Notes under the pieces: generated by a model | The model's input: the letters and a program-made list of their open reading frames with translations, nothing else | Told to the model about the DNA's origin: nothing | The model's database searches: none | Origin: Acidobacteriota bacterium | GTDB lineage: Bacteria > Acidobacteriota > Blastocatellia > Pyrinomonadales > Pyrinomonadaceae | DNA length: 64,000 nucleotides | NCBI GenBank assembly: GCA_023436495.1 | Contig: JAEZIT010000125.1 | Span: forward strand, 35,465 to 99,464 | Direction of reading: 5' to 3' | Part shown: positions 36,901 to 43,963 of the stretch, one piece after another | How the letters are laid out: each line of letters opens with the position of its first letter | Numbering within the stretch: the stretch's first letter is position 1 | Made by a program: the position numbers and the translations under genes

Positions 36901-37850
36901 ACCTGCAAGGCCGGTATTTCTGGAATCGTTTTACGCCGGAAGCTTTTCCAAAAGCGATCCGGATGTTCGAAAAGGCAGTTACTATCGATCCCGGGTACGC
37001 ACTTGCTTATGTTGGGATCGCAGATTTCTATACATGGGCATGCATCCACGGAATATTCTCGCCCGACGAAGGGTTTCCTAAGGTGCTCGAGGCATGCGAA
37101 CACGCTCTTACTCTCGATCCGCTTCTGCCCGAAGCCCATTCGGCAATCGGAATATATTATTCGAACATGCAGGAATGGGGCAAAAGCGAAGAAAGTTATC
37201 GGCGGGCCATCGATTTAAATCCCAATTATCCGCTCGCACATGAATGGCTTTCGGCCGTAATGGTCGGCACCGGAAGATTCAAGGAAGGCATCAAGGAAAT
37301 TCTGCTGGCAGAAAGCCTCGACCCGATGTCGTTGCGGCCAAAGGCGCTTTCGGCGTGGACATTGTATCAAACCCGAAGCTTTGGTAAGGCGCTGGAAAAG
37401 GCCAAGGAACTGCAGAACCTGGATCTGGGTTTCATGCAGACGCATTTGCAGCTCGCGAATATTCTCCTGGAAACCGGCGAATACGAACAGGCGCTCCTGG
37501 CCGCCCGGCGAGCCGCGGAACTTTCGCCGGATTCGGCTTTGCCGCTGTATTGTTTGTGCTTTGCTCTAGTCGCTTGCGGAATGCAGGAAGAAGCTCGCAG
37601 CCGTGTTGATGCCTGGAAACAGCGTGCAAAATCCGAATACGTATCACCTTATTTTCTTGGGATGTCCCACGTGGCGCTTAGCGATATCGATGAAGCCTTC
37701 GACTATCTTGAACGCGCCAGGATCGAGAAAAGCGCATGGGTCGCCTGGTACGGGACCGAGCCAAAGCTGGATCGGATCAGAACCGACGATCGGTACTGGG
37801 ATCTTCTTGCCAAAACAAATAACCCAATAATCGACGAGATCAGAAAATGA
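33981..37850 (+). CDS. Giant Ser/Thr kinase with duplicated FlgO-like/TPR modules, no membrane segment
   Basis: A 1289-residue paralogue of the upstream kinase. It lacks the helical N-terminal domain; the kinase starts near residue 20: GRGGMGSVY, Lys51, HRDLKPSN with Asp144, DFG at 162-164, and SPEQ. Module 1 starts at about 345 (LAVLPLKTITIAQS, GIGLADSLISRLSGFPRL), followed by TPR repeats. Module 2 starts near 820 (SIAVLPFTLIGAHS, LGLADALTMRLSNVRRF) with a second TPR set ending at the C-terminus. Unlike the upstream gene I see no hydrophobic membrane segment between the modules, so the whole chain should be cytoplasmic. The two genes are likely co-transcribed (96-base gap). FlgO-like/TPR tails in this phylum are assumed to be ligand or protein sensors; the targets are unknown. 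Confidence 0.9.
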   Translation: MEEPTISSEDTMSGRRIGVYVLHEEIGRGGMGSVYRAERDDGEFKQTVAVKLIKRGMDTDLILRRFRRERQILAALNHSNIAYFLGGGSTDDGLPYFVMEYIDGTPLFRFCDENRLTTNERLNIFRQVCWAVQAAHQMKVIHRDLKPSNILVKKDRKPKLLDFGIAKVFDPDVMATDIEPTATHGRVMTPEYASPEQISGETVTPASDIYSLGVILYELLTGHRPYVFKRNVPHDVERVIREEEPTSLVGSLTKDESLLPTLGGEFGSLDVILSARSASYDELRRQLSGDLEKVVMKALRKDPGSRYQTVTEFSEDITNILEGRPVNAEFFLSIRNYPKPSSREKLSLAVLPLKTITIAQSGDTGEDFLGIGLADSLISRLSGFPRLIVRPTSSVLPFAETDAFEAGRMLNVDFVLDGTVRRIGDRIRVSVQLLDTAESTTRWAKAFDESIDEVLALEDTISKQVVTSLLPQLSREEQIRLEKRGTEKPAAYQAYLRGRYFASKFTDQHLKKALDAYNEAIAIDPNYALPYVGIADYYNWSAVFGEIPSSVGFTAAQEAARKALEIDGSLGEAFAVLSFATLSYDWNWPDAEYLVRRALELSPNFPFAHECYSNFLTAQGRFDEGIAAIRRAEELDPVSPRAILMTAWTLYQAGRFEESVAKARKAVEMQEDFPQGLLHLGNALAAAGYPSEAVEVLRSSAEMWGRAGMPRYMLCHARAAEGNMDAARTIFEKILQTAKEHYMKPYFVAMCCVAVGEIDLAFEWFEKSIEERNEFMIWFGTDVKLEPIRRDPRYLKLLKRTKNPIASEQLTTSESPTTSERERSIAVLPFTLIGAHSTGESSDEFLSLGLADALTMRLSNVRRFLVRPTSSVLTYAGQSVDPFMAGRDLAVDYVIDGNIRRSGGRIRVTAQLLDVSENATLWAASFDERFTDVLELEDTISERVAESLVPRLTGEEVKQLSKRGTDKKEAHEAYLQGRYFWNRFTPEAFPKAIRMFEKAVTIDPGYALAYVGIADFYTWACIHGIFSPDEGFPKVLEACEHALTLDPLLPEAHSAIGIYYSNMQEWGKSEESYRRAIDLNPNYPLAHEWLSAVMVGTGRFKEGIKEILLAESLDPMSLRPKALSAWTLYQTRSFGKALEKAKELQNLDLGFMQTHLQLANILLETGEYEQALLAARRAAELSPDSALPLYCLCFALVACGMQEEARSRVDAWKQRAKSEYVSPYFLGMSHVALSDIDEAFDYLERARIEKSAWVAWYGTEPKLDRIRTDDRYWDLLAKTNNPIIDEIRK

Positions 37851-37910
37851 AGGCCGCAGGGACAAGTAGTTTCCACGTGGCCTTGTGTTCTATGCTTGGC
37901 GGTCCGCTTA

Positions 37911-40232
37911 CTAAACTGCGTTTGTCCAAGTCGTCAATATCACTTCCCGCTCCATGTTGGATGAATTCTCAAGCTTCAGCCGCCAAGTTCCTTCCATGAC
38001 AGGCTTATCGACAAAGATCGATCTGAACCATGTTCGTGATTCCGGTGTGTTTGCCATGTTCTTTCCAATCACTGCTCCCGCTGAATTTGCTAATGTTGCT
38101 GAGACATCCGGATACGCCATGAACGTTATCCCGAGATTTCGTGCTGCTTCCACAGGGATCTCGACCTCCGCCGACTGGCCGGCGCCGACCTTGATCGACT
38201 TCGCAAACTGCGGTCGTGACGGATCCTGAAGCGTCGTGCTAAAGATCCCGCCCAAACCTGTCGCGCTGTTAACCGCCAGAAGTGAATCTAGATGCGGCCT
38301 CATTCGAGGTATTTCGCCGGTAGGGCCCGGATACTGCGGCAGCTCGGGTGCCTCCGGATTATGATCACCCTTCGGTCCTATGGCAAGACGCGGTTTCACG
38401 AATGAGGAAAAATCTGCCGTTCCTGTCAGTTCCGTATGAACGTTCTTCGATTTAGCATTATCACGTATCTGCCATATTGCCGATGGAACTGGAACGACGC
38501 CGTCATTCCAGACGATGGTCTTGCACATCGTCGGGAGCGGATCGCCCGCCAGCACCGAAAACTTCACTCCCTTGCGGTTGACGGTTACCCTGTTGAATTC
38601 GGCAACGACATCCTGCCTTAGCTGCCGCACTGCTTCTACATCCTTTCCTAGAAATTCAAACGTTGAATTCATCACATCGGCGCAGGGCGAGCCCATGTTC
38701 GGGGTCCCGAGCATTACAAGATGCGCGATCTGTGGACGTCCGTCCTCGACCTGTGGCATGAAGTTATGCACGTAGTGCCGCGAGATCAGACCGCCCATCG
38801 AGTGTGCAACGATATCGACATGCCAGGCATTGCGGTCCTCCTGCGCATATCTGACATATTTTCCGAGCTGCTGAGAATTCTCGAAGATCGTATTCGTCCG
38901 GTCTGTTGACAGAAATGCGCCGCCAGTATTCATAATGCCTTTTTCCGGCTTTTCGCCGACCGGGAACGCCTTCCAGTCATACGAATGCGATGTTGTCAAG
39001 ATATTCTGCCACGACTCCCACGCTTTCCAGTTGCTCCATAATCCGTGCACAAGAATTACTGGTTTGGGTGCGACCTTCAGGTTCTTGGTCATTTCATCGA
39101 CCTTCTTTGAATTTTCTTCAAGTTCCGCTTTTATGCGCTGCACCAACCTTGGCCGTCCATCGTCAAACCATGCATAGCCGGATGAATCCCAAATGATCTC
39201 GACCTCGCGTTCCTCGCCCGGTTCGAGGCGTATAGACGTTTCACCATCCTTCAGCAGGCCATCCGGCCGCGCCCCGTCCCATTTGTCGCTTTTGTACGTT
39301 TCCTTGAATTTGAGGTCGGCGAATTTTGTTTCGCCTGAAGCGTTCAGGATCTTAGCCTTTATTTTTACGAGGTTTCCGTCGATCGTGCCTGTTTGTTCAC
39401 TGATCTCTTTCCAATCATTCCACTTTGGGAACTTCATGTCCTCAAAATAGAGATCGGTTATACGCAGGGGTGCCCCGCATTTCTGCAGCGTCCAGGTGAT
39501 GGTTTCAGTGACGTTCTGCCACGTCTTAGTAAACGTGCCGCTTAAACGGTTCGGGTCGCTCGGATCGATCCGATGCCTGCCGTCGGAGGTCAGCGAATTC
39601 CCGTCGATCGTCGTTGCCGAGGGCGGAGTGCTCAGGTTTTTTCCTTCTTTCGGAGTGCATTGCCCGCTGAAACTGGAAGTCTGCGAGCCGGTGACCTGTC
39701 CCTTTATTTGCGGCAATCCGACGCTTACTGTATACGTACCATCGCTGTTGACCCCCACACTAACATTCGCGTCTACCGTGTCGGAACCCGTGACGGCGGT
39801 TTTCGTCGAAAACGTCCCGGACATCGTCCGCCAGGTCTTTCCGCGGTCACAGGAATTACGCTCGTTGGCCTGCGTCGTCTCGGAAGACGTCATCGAGTGA
39901 TTGATAGTGCCGCGGCCTATACTCGACCCATTCTTTTCCGGCGATTCCAAAACCGATACGCGAGCGTTATATTCATACCTCATTTCTGAGCTCGTCGTGT
40001 CCTGCCCGCGGCCGGAAACACGGTCGATCGTTTTGTTATCTGTCATCGACTGCGTCCGCTTATAGGTAATGGTTCCGGTCCACGCGCCCGAACATTTAGA
40101 CGCGGTCGGCGCATTACGCACTGCGGCTGAACGACGCGTCTGGCCGTAGATTGCCGAAAAGGGGATAAGGATAATAGCCGTCAGTGCGGCGCAGAATACC
40201 TGTTTGAGAGATTCGTTAGGTCGATTGATCAT
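37911..40232 (-). CDS. Secreted alpha/beta-hydrolase (lipase/PGAP1-like)
   Basis: A 773-residue exported protein. The ATG at 40232 is preferred because GAGGAAA lies just upstream and a signal-like segment follows (residues 11-28, FCAALTAIILIPFSAIYG). Residues about 40-260 form a Thr/Ser-rich beta region with conserved cysteines (SKCSGAWTG, FSGQCTPKEG, LQKCGAP). A second beta domain (about 265-375) may be CARDB-like. The hydrolase lies at about 385-610: PVILVHGLWSNWKAWESW and VDIVAHSMGGLISRHYVHNF (nucleophile Ser). The C-terminal domain again looks beta-sandwich-like. The lid and full catalytic triad were not traced, so lipase, esterase or acyltransferase activity remain options. The gene converges with kinase 2. 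Confidence 0.82.
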   Translation of the reverse strand: MINRPNESLKQVFCAALTAIILIPFSAIYGQTRRSAAVRNAPTASKCSGAWTGTITYKRTQSMTDNKTIDRVSGRGQDTTSSEMRYEYNARVSVLESPEKNGSSIGRGTINHSMTSSETTQANERNSCDRGKTWRTMSGTFSTKTAVTGSDTVDANVSVGVNSDGTYTVSVGLPQIKGQVTGSQTSSFSGQCTPKEGKNLSTPPSATTIDGNSLTSDGRHRIDPSDPNRLSGTFTKTWQNVTETITWTLQKCGAPLRITDLYFEDMKFPKWNDWKEISEQTGTIDGNLVKIKAKILNASGETKFADLKFKETYKSDKWDGARPDGLLKDGETSIRLEPGEEREVEIIWDSSGYAWFDDGRPRLVQRIKAELEENSKKVDEMTKNLKVAPKPVILVHGLWSNWKAWESWQNILTTSHSYDWKAFPVGEKPEKGIMNTGGAFLSTDRTNTIFENSQQLGKYVRYAQEDRNAWHVDIVAHSMGGLISRHYVHNFMPQVEDGRPQIAHLVMLGTPNMGSPCADVMNSTFEFLGKDVEAVRQLRQDVVAEFNRVTVNRKGVKFSVLAGDPLPTMCKTIVWNDGVVPVPSAIWQIRDNAKSKNVHTELTGTADFSSFVKPRLAIGPKGDHNPEAPELPQYPGPTGEIPRMRPHLDSLLAVNSATGLGGIFSTTLQDPSRPQFAKSIKVGAGQSAEVEIPVEAARNLGITFMAYPDVSATLANSAGAVIGKNMANTPESRTWFRSIFVDKPVMEGTWRLKLENSSNMEREVILTTWTNAV

Positions 40233-40367
40233 GGTTTCCTCGTCGCGGAGCAGCGACATTCTCGCCGTCCGTGGTTCCGGTCAACCTATACGCGTGAAAT
40301 AGGAGTAAGTTCGATCAATCTATTGTGATTTGCTCAAGAGTAGGTATGGAAGAAGTTTGTATATCTA

Positions 40368-40736
40368 TCAAGGCAGCCCAAGCCATTTCTCCGCAGCTTC
40401 AATATCTCTGAAAGCACGTGCATCCAGGCCTCGGTTCGTCGCCGCCATCTCGGCAAATTGATTTACTTCCCATTGTGCTTCGAACCGATCGAAAACGGCG
40501 AACCGGATCTTTCTAGCCTGCAGGTTTTCGGATATTGTCGTAGCCAATTGAAAAAGGTCCGACATCGACGGCGAGTCGGCAATAGCCATATCAACAAGGA
40601 CACGACGCGTTTTCCTTTTGACCGCGATATCACAGATCTCATGCCAGTATTGGCTCATGATCTCGAAATCCGCGTATTCGCACTCGACCTTTACGTACAA
40701 ATAATCTGTACGTTCCTCTAAAACAAGCGTGTACAA
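40368..40736 (-). CDS. STAS/SpoIIAA-like protein
   Basis: A 122-residue protein with the size and secondary-structure pattern of SpoIIAA-like STAS domains: strand LYVKVECEYADFEIM, helix YWHEICDIAVKRKTRRVL, strand VDMAIADSPSM, then AVFDRFEAQWEVNQFAEMAA. STAS proteins bind partners in partner-switching circuits or lipids and nucleotides. The usual phosphorylatable Ser/Thr position cannot be assigned with certainty; Ser residues in IADSPSMSD are candidates. It starts 6 bases after the response regulator gene, so they are co-transcribed. A PP2C/SpoIIE-type phosphatase lies 3-5 kb away, the kind of partner STAS proteins use elsewhere, but linkage is only suggested. Confidence 0.75.
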   Translation of the reverse strand: MYTLVLEERTDYLYVKVECEYADFEIMSQYWHEICDIAVKRKTRRVLVDMAIADSPSMSDLFQLATTISENLQARKIRFAVFDRFEAQWEVNQFAEMAATNRGLDARAFRDIEAAEKWLGLP

Positions 40737-40742
40737 CTTAAG

Positions 40743-41126
40743 TTAACTCTCCGGTGAATTATCGTGGGTAAGATGGCGTGCCAATATTTGTCGAAGCGTA
40801 TCCAATTCGACTGGTTTATCGATCACCTGTTCAAAACGTATCTGCTGCAGCTGCTGTTGGTAATCATTACCGTATGCGGTGATCGCGATAATCGGGACAT
40901 GTGAACCATGCTCCTGTTCACGGATAAGCTCGGCCGAAGTGATCCCGTCCATGACCGGCATCGCTAGGTCCATAAGTATGATGTCAGGTCGTTTCTGCTT
41001 TACCGCTTCGAGCGCTTCATAACCGTCACGGGCCTCAATGACAGCGTACCCGCAGCGTTCGACCATGAACTTGGTCATAACTCTAACGTCGGCGTAATCT
41101 TCGGCAATAAGAACTGTTTTGCGCAT
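40743..41126 (-). CDS. Single-domain response regulator
   Basis: A 127-residue CheY-like receiver domain. The acidic pocket is AEDYADV, the phospho-Asp lies in IILMDLAMPVMDG (about residue 52), the switch Thr in IAITAYG, and the Lys in VIDKPVEL. There is no output domain, so it acts through protein partners, perhaps the STAS protein encoded 6 bases downstream. No histidine kinase is in the window. It is divergent from a second receiver-only gene at 41315, with about 190 bases between their starts. Confidence 0.93.
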   Translation of the reverse strand: MRKTVLIAEDYADVRVMTKFMVERCGYAVIEARDGYEALEAVKQKRPDIILMDLAMPVMDGITSAELIREQEHGSHVPIIAITAYGNDYQQQLQQIRFEQVIDKPVELDTLRQILARHLTHDNSPES

Positions 41127-41314
41127 GAAATCGAGGAGGAGAAAAGCACGTGGCGATATCTATATTAACGAACTATGCGCCGAACATCAAACACTACGGC
41201 CATCACCCTTGTTTCGCATGCTCGAAAGAGCAGGACAATCCGCAGGCGAAAATGTAATAATGTTAACGAAAGCACTCCTCGGGCCCGCGCCGGGTCCGGA
41301 TTGCAAACCGTATT

Positions 41315-41761
41315 ATGAATGATCGAAACGCGCGAATTCTATGCGTTGAGGACGACAAAGACTCGAGAGAAATGATCTCGGCTCTCTTAGGTACCGCGGA
41401 AAAGGACTATTCCGTGACTGTCGTTGGTACCGCGGCCGAGGCTTTAGCCCTGGCATCTAAACACGATTACGACCTTTACATACTAGACCTCTGGCTGGCG
41501 ACGATGGATGGAATGTCGATCTGCCGGCGTCTTCGCGATCGCGGCGTGGCCGAGCCGATAATGTTCTTTTCCGCCATGGTGAAGCCGCCGGACAAAAAAT
41601 TCGTGATGGCCGCCGGTGCCGATGCGTACCTTACCAAACCTAATGACATCGGGATATTTCTTGAAACCGTAGAGAGGCTGATCACAGACTATCGTTCGGG
41701 CGAACTTTATCGCGACACGATCGGCGATGCGATCGACAGCGAAAGTCCATTGGCTTCGTAA
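41315..41761 (+). CDS. Single-domain response regulator
   Basis: A 148-residue receiver. The acidic pair is in CVEDDKDSRE, the phospho-Asp in LYILDLWLATMDG, the switch Ser in IMFFSAMV, and the Lys in DAYLTKPND. The tail after residue 122 (about 25 residues) is too short for a DNA-binding domain. It is divergent from the other regulator and followed by a clear terminator. Its cognate kinase is not in the window. It may work with the STAS/regulator pair or the nearby phosphatase circuit, but that is conjecture. Confidence 0.92.
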   Translation: MNDRNARILCVEDDKDSREMISALLGTAEKDYSVTVVGTAAEALALASKHDYDLYILDLWLATMDGMSICRRLRDRGVAEPIMFFSAMVKPPDKKFVMAAGADAYLTKPNDIGIFLETVERLITDYRSGELYRDTIGDAIDSESPLAS

Positions 41762-41768
41762 CAATAAA

Positions 41769-41792
41769 GGCGGAACCGCAGTCGGTTCCGCC
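41769..41792. terminator. Bidirectional Rho-independent terminator
   Basis: A 10-bp perfect stem GGCGGAACCG/CGGTTCCGCC with a 4-base loop lies between two convergent genes (stops at 41761 and 41808). On the - strand it is followed by TTTATTGT, so it should end the - strand gene best and may also serve the + strand regulator. Confidence 0.7.
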
Positions 41793-41807
41793 GCCGCAAA
41801 TCGTATA

Positions 41808-43235
41808 TTACTTCCGCACGGCGGAATTAAACACTGCTTGGGCCGCCTGTTCGACCACCTGCGTTATAATGTCGTCGCCATCCGATTTCGCCTTCGCTTT
41901 GTACGTCTGCGCCAAGGCGGATTGGCCGCCTGAACCGTTCAAAGTTACCATCAGCGACACTTCGTCTTTCGCCTTAACATTCGCCGACATTGTTCCTGCA
42001 GCGACGATCGCTTGTGTGGCGATCTGACCTGCAATATTTCCGGCTGTGCTGCCCGTATGGCCGATGCCCACGTGGCCGACAGCCGTTCCCAAAGCTGAAC
42101 CAAACATGCTGCCGAATCCACTCTTTCCCTTTTTGTGCGATACGCTCGCCATAAGGATATAATCACATTCTTTTTCGCGCGATTCCGCGGCGATCGCCGA
42201 TGCCAGTTTGGATTCAATGGGAACCACTTCGATATTTGGAGCCTTCAGGTACTGCGCCAACGTATTTTGAACGGCGGCGGCAAGATCTGATGCCGATAGC
42301 CCTTCGCCGACCGCGCCCGTTTTCACCTCAACCAATCCGATGCGGATCGTCCCCGCTTTCTTCGGGCCGGCGACAGATGACTCGGCGTTTCCAGGTGCAT
42401 TCGAAACATTCGGCAGTTTGACCGTGCTTACCGGCCCGTCAATCGTTTCCAACGCTCGTGTCATCGATGACGCCGAAGCGTATAATTCAGAGTAATCCTT
42501 CGCTTCACGATAATCCTGCGGTATTTCGAATAGCGAACTCTCCAGCGTTGCCTTGGAAAGTTCAATAACTTCCGTCAACATCGAATAGGTCTCTTTGCCT
42601 GATTCGTCGAACATCGTCATCTTCTCCCAAACCGGATAACCCCGTTTTGCAGCGCCGATCGTCTTCGTTTCATACTTGTCCCGGCATCCGCCGCTGCGGC
42701 CGGTGTTGTAATTCGCACTGCTGTACGCGGAATCGCAGTCAAGTACGAATTCAGCGTCGATATACCAGCCATCGGTCTGCATCTTGCTCTTTGTCTTCGA
42801 ACAGGCGTCCGGCGAAGATTCCGTCTCCATAGTGATAATCACGCGACGGGCCGTAAATCCGAACATCTGCTTTCTTTCGCCCGTGTCCTTTGTCGTGACC
42901 GTCATAGTGACCTTTCCGCCGGCTTGGACGACATTTGCGTCGGCGCTTGTGTTCGCGGTCTGGCTCTGTTCAGCGGCTGACGCAAACGGGTTGATAATAT
43001 ACGTCTTCGTTTGGGGATTTAATTGAATTCCACGGCGAAGATCGCATTGTGTCAGGCTGACCATCATGCCGCTCATCGTTTCCGAACGCTGACGTTTTCC
43101 TTTGATAAAGGTAGTGTTCTCGTACGTCTGTCCGGCCATCGTCTGTTTCGATTTGATCTTCACATCGGCCATAGCTGCCTGTGCCGAGGCAAGCGTGAGT
43201 ATAATAAGTGCGAGTGTATATAGCTTGTTGCTCAT
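41808..43235 (-). CDS. Secreted two-part protein, unknown function
   Basis: A 475-residue exported protein. The ATG at 43235 is preferred over the GTG at 43244 because GGAG lies 8 bases upstream of the ATG. The signal peptide is MSNKLYTLALIILTLASAQA. Residues about 24-250 form a beta-rich domain (KIKSKQTMAGQTYENTTFIK, KRQRSETMSG) similar in style to DUF4412-type periplasmic domains. Residues about 290-475 begin GTIRIGLVEVKTGAVGEGL and form a second domain with a glycine-rich zipper-like segment (GSMFGSALGTAVGHVGIGH) that could insert in a membrane. No catalytic motif is seen. A promoter (TTGACA with 18-base spacing to ATTAAT) lies just upstream, and a terminator follows the gene. Confidence 0.7.
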   Translation of the reverse strand: MSNKLYTLALIILTLASAQAAMADVKIKSKQTMAGQTYENTTFIKGKRQRSETMSGMMVSLTQCDLRRGIQLNPQTKTYIINPFASAAEQSQTANTSADANVVQAGGKVTMTVTTKDTGERKQMFGFTARRVIITMETESSPDACSKTKSKMQTDGWYIDAEFVLDCDSAYSSANYNTGRSGGCRDKYETKTIGAAKRGYPVWEKMTMFDESGKETYSMLTEVIELSKATLESSLFEIPQDYREAKDYSELYASASSMTRALETIDGPVSTVKLPNVSNAPGNAESSVAGPKKAGTIRIGLVEVKTGAVGEGLSASDLAAAVQNTLAQYLKAPNIEVVPIESKLASAIAAESREKECDYILMASVSHKKGKSGFGSMFGSALGTAVGHVGIGHTGSTAGNIAGQIATQAIVAAGTMSANVKAKDEVSLMVTLNGSGGQSALAQTYKAKAKSDGDDIITQVVEQAAQAVFNSAVRK

Positions 43236-43254
43236 TGTTTTCACTCCAATACGG

Positions 43255-43284
43255 ATTAATTTAAGTGCCTAAAAACCTTGTCAA
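43255..43284 (-). promoter_or_regulatory. Probable promoter of the secreted two-part protein gene
   Basis: On the - strand a perfect TTGACA (43284-43279) and ATTAAT (43260-43255), spacing 18, lie 19 bases or more upstream of the ATG at 43235. Confidence 0.45.
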
Positions 43285-43332
43285 CGGTAAACGCGATTTA
43301 TTTCGCGGGTTTGTATCTTGAAGCACCGACGA

Positions 43333-43361
43333 TTGCGGCTATTCACAAATTTACATATAAT
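43333..43361 (+). promoter_or_regulatory. Probable promoter of the ECF sigma gene
   Basis: A perfect TATAAT (43356-43361) has TTGCGG 17 bases upstream (43333-43338). The ECF sigma ATG is at 43391, giving a short leader. The -35 match is only three bases, so confidence is moderate. Confidence 0.5.
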
Positions 43362-43390
43362 CGCGGCATTCTTTTGATTGGATACACGAG

Positions 43391-43963
43391 ATGAGCCAGG
43401 AATCCACACACGACATAACCCGAATGTTGATCGAATTGACCGACGGAAATACTGAGGTCGTGAATTCGATACTTCCGCACATTTATGACGAGCTTCGAAG
43501 GCTTGCAGGCAGCTATCTGCGGCGGGAACGCGCTGATCATACTTTGCAGCCGACAGCTCTCGTCCACGAAGCTTATATGAAGCTGATCGACCAGAAGAAG
43601 GTCAAATGGCAGAATCGCGCGCACTTCTTCGGCATCGCGGCCCAGGTCATGCGACGGATTCTTTTAGATCATGCACGGAAACACAAAGCGGACAAGCGCG
43701 GAGGCGAAGCGGAAAAACTGCCGCTGGAAGAAGAGATTCTTGTAGTTTCCCACGAAAAGTCGAACGAGCTCATTGCGCTCGACGATGCTCTGGATGCTCT
43801 TGCAGCGATCGACCCACAGAAGGCGAAGATCGTCGAACTTCGCTACTTCGGCGGTTTGTCGATAGAGGAAACTGCTGAGGTTATGGGCGTCAGCGTTCCG
43901 ACGATAAACAGGCAGTGGCGAACGGCAAAGGCCTGGCTGTACGGGCAGATCGCCAAAAACTAG
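43391..43963 (+). CDS. ECF-subfamily RNA polymerase sigma factor (acidobacterial type)
   Basis: A 190-residue sigma factor of the class found mainly in Acidobacteriota and Planctomycetes, where such genes often neighbour Ser/Thr kinases. Region 2 is HIYDELRRLAGSYLRRERAD, with LQPTALVHEAYMKLIDQK and FFGIAAQVMRRILLDHAR. Region 4 is ELRYFGGLSIEETAEVMGVS followed by VPTINRQWRTAKAWLYGQ, the -35 recognition helix. It lacks an adjacent classical anti-sigma gene. Its stop codon shares CTAG with the stop of the convergent PP2C gene (4-base overlap). Kinases and FHA proteins next to it may control it, as proposed for this ECF class, but that is inference. Confidence 0.93.
   Translation: MSQESTHDITRMLIELTDGNTEVVNSILPHIYDELRRLAGSYLRRERADHTLQPTALVHEAYMKLIDQKKVKWQNRAHFFGIAAQVMRRILLDHARKHKADKRGGEAEKLPLEEEILVVSHEKSNELIALDDALDALAAIDPQKAKIVELRYFGGLSIEETAEVMGVSVPTINRQWRTAKAWLYGQIAKN

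Noticed and set aside
36369..37139. Open frame of 256 codons on the - strand within kinase 2
   Set aside because: It lies opposite well-conserved FlgO/TPR coding sequence, has no family-like pattern and no ribosome site.
37851..37910. Possible terminator between kinase 2 and the convergent hydrolase gene
   Set aside because: The arms AAGGCC/GGCCTT are only 6 bp with a loop over 20 bases and no T-run, too weak to call.
41119..41322. Possible 67-codon gene between the two divergent response regulators
   Set aside because: No family pattern, a poor ribosome site, and it overlaps the start of the downstream regulator; more likely a leader or promoter region.
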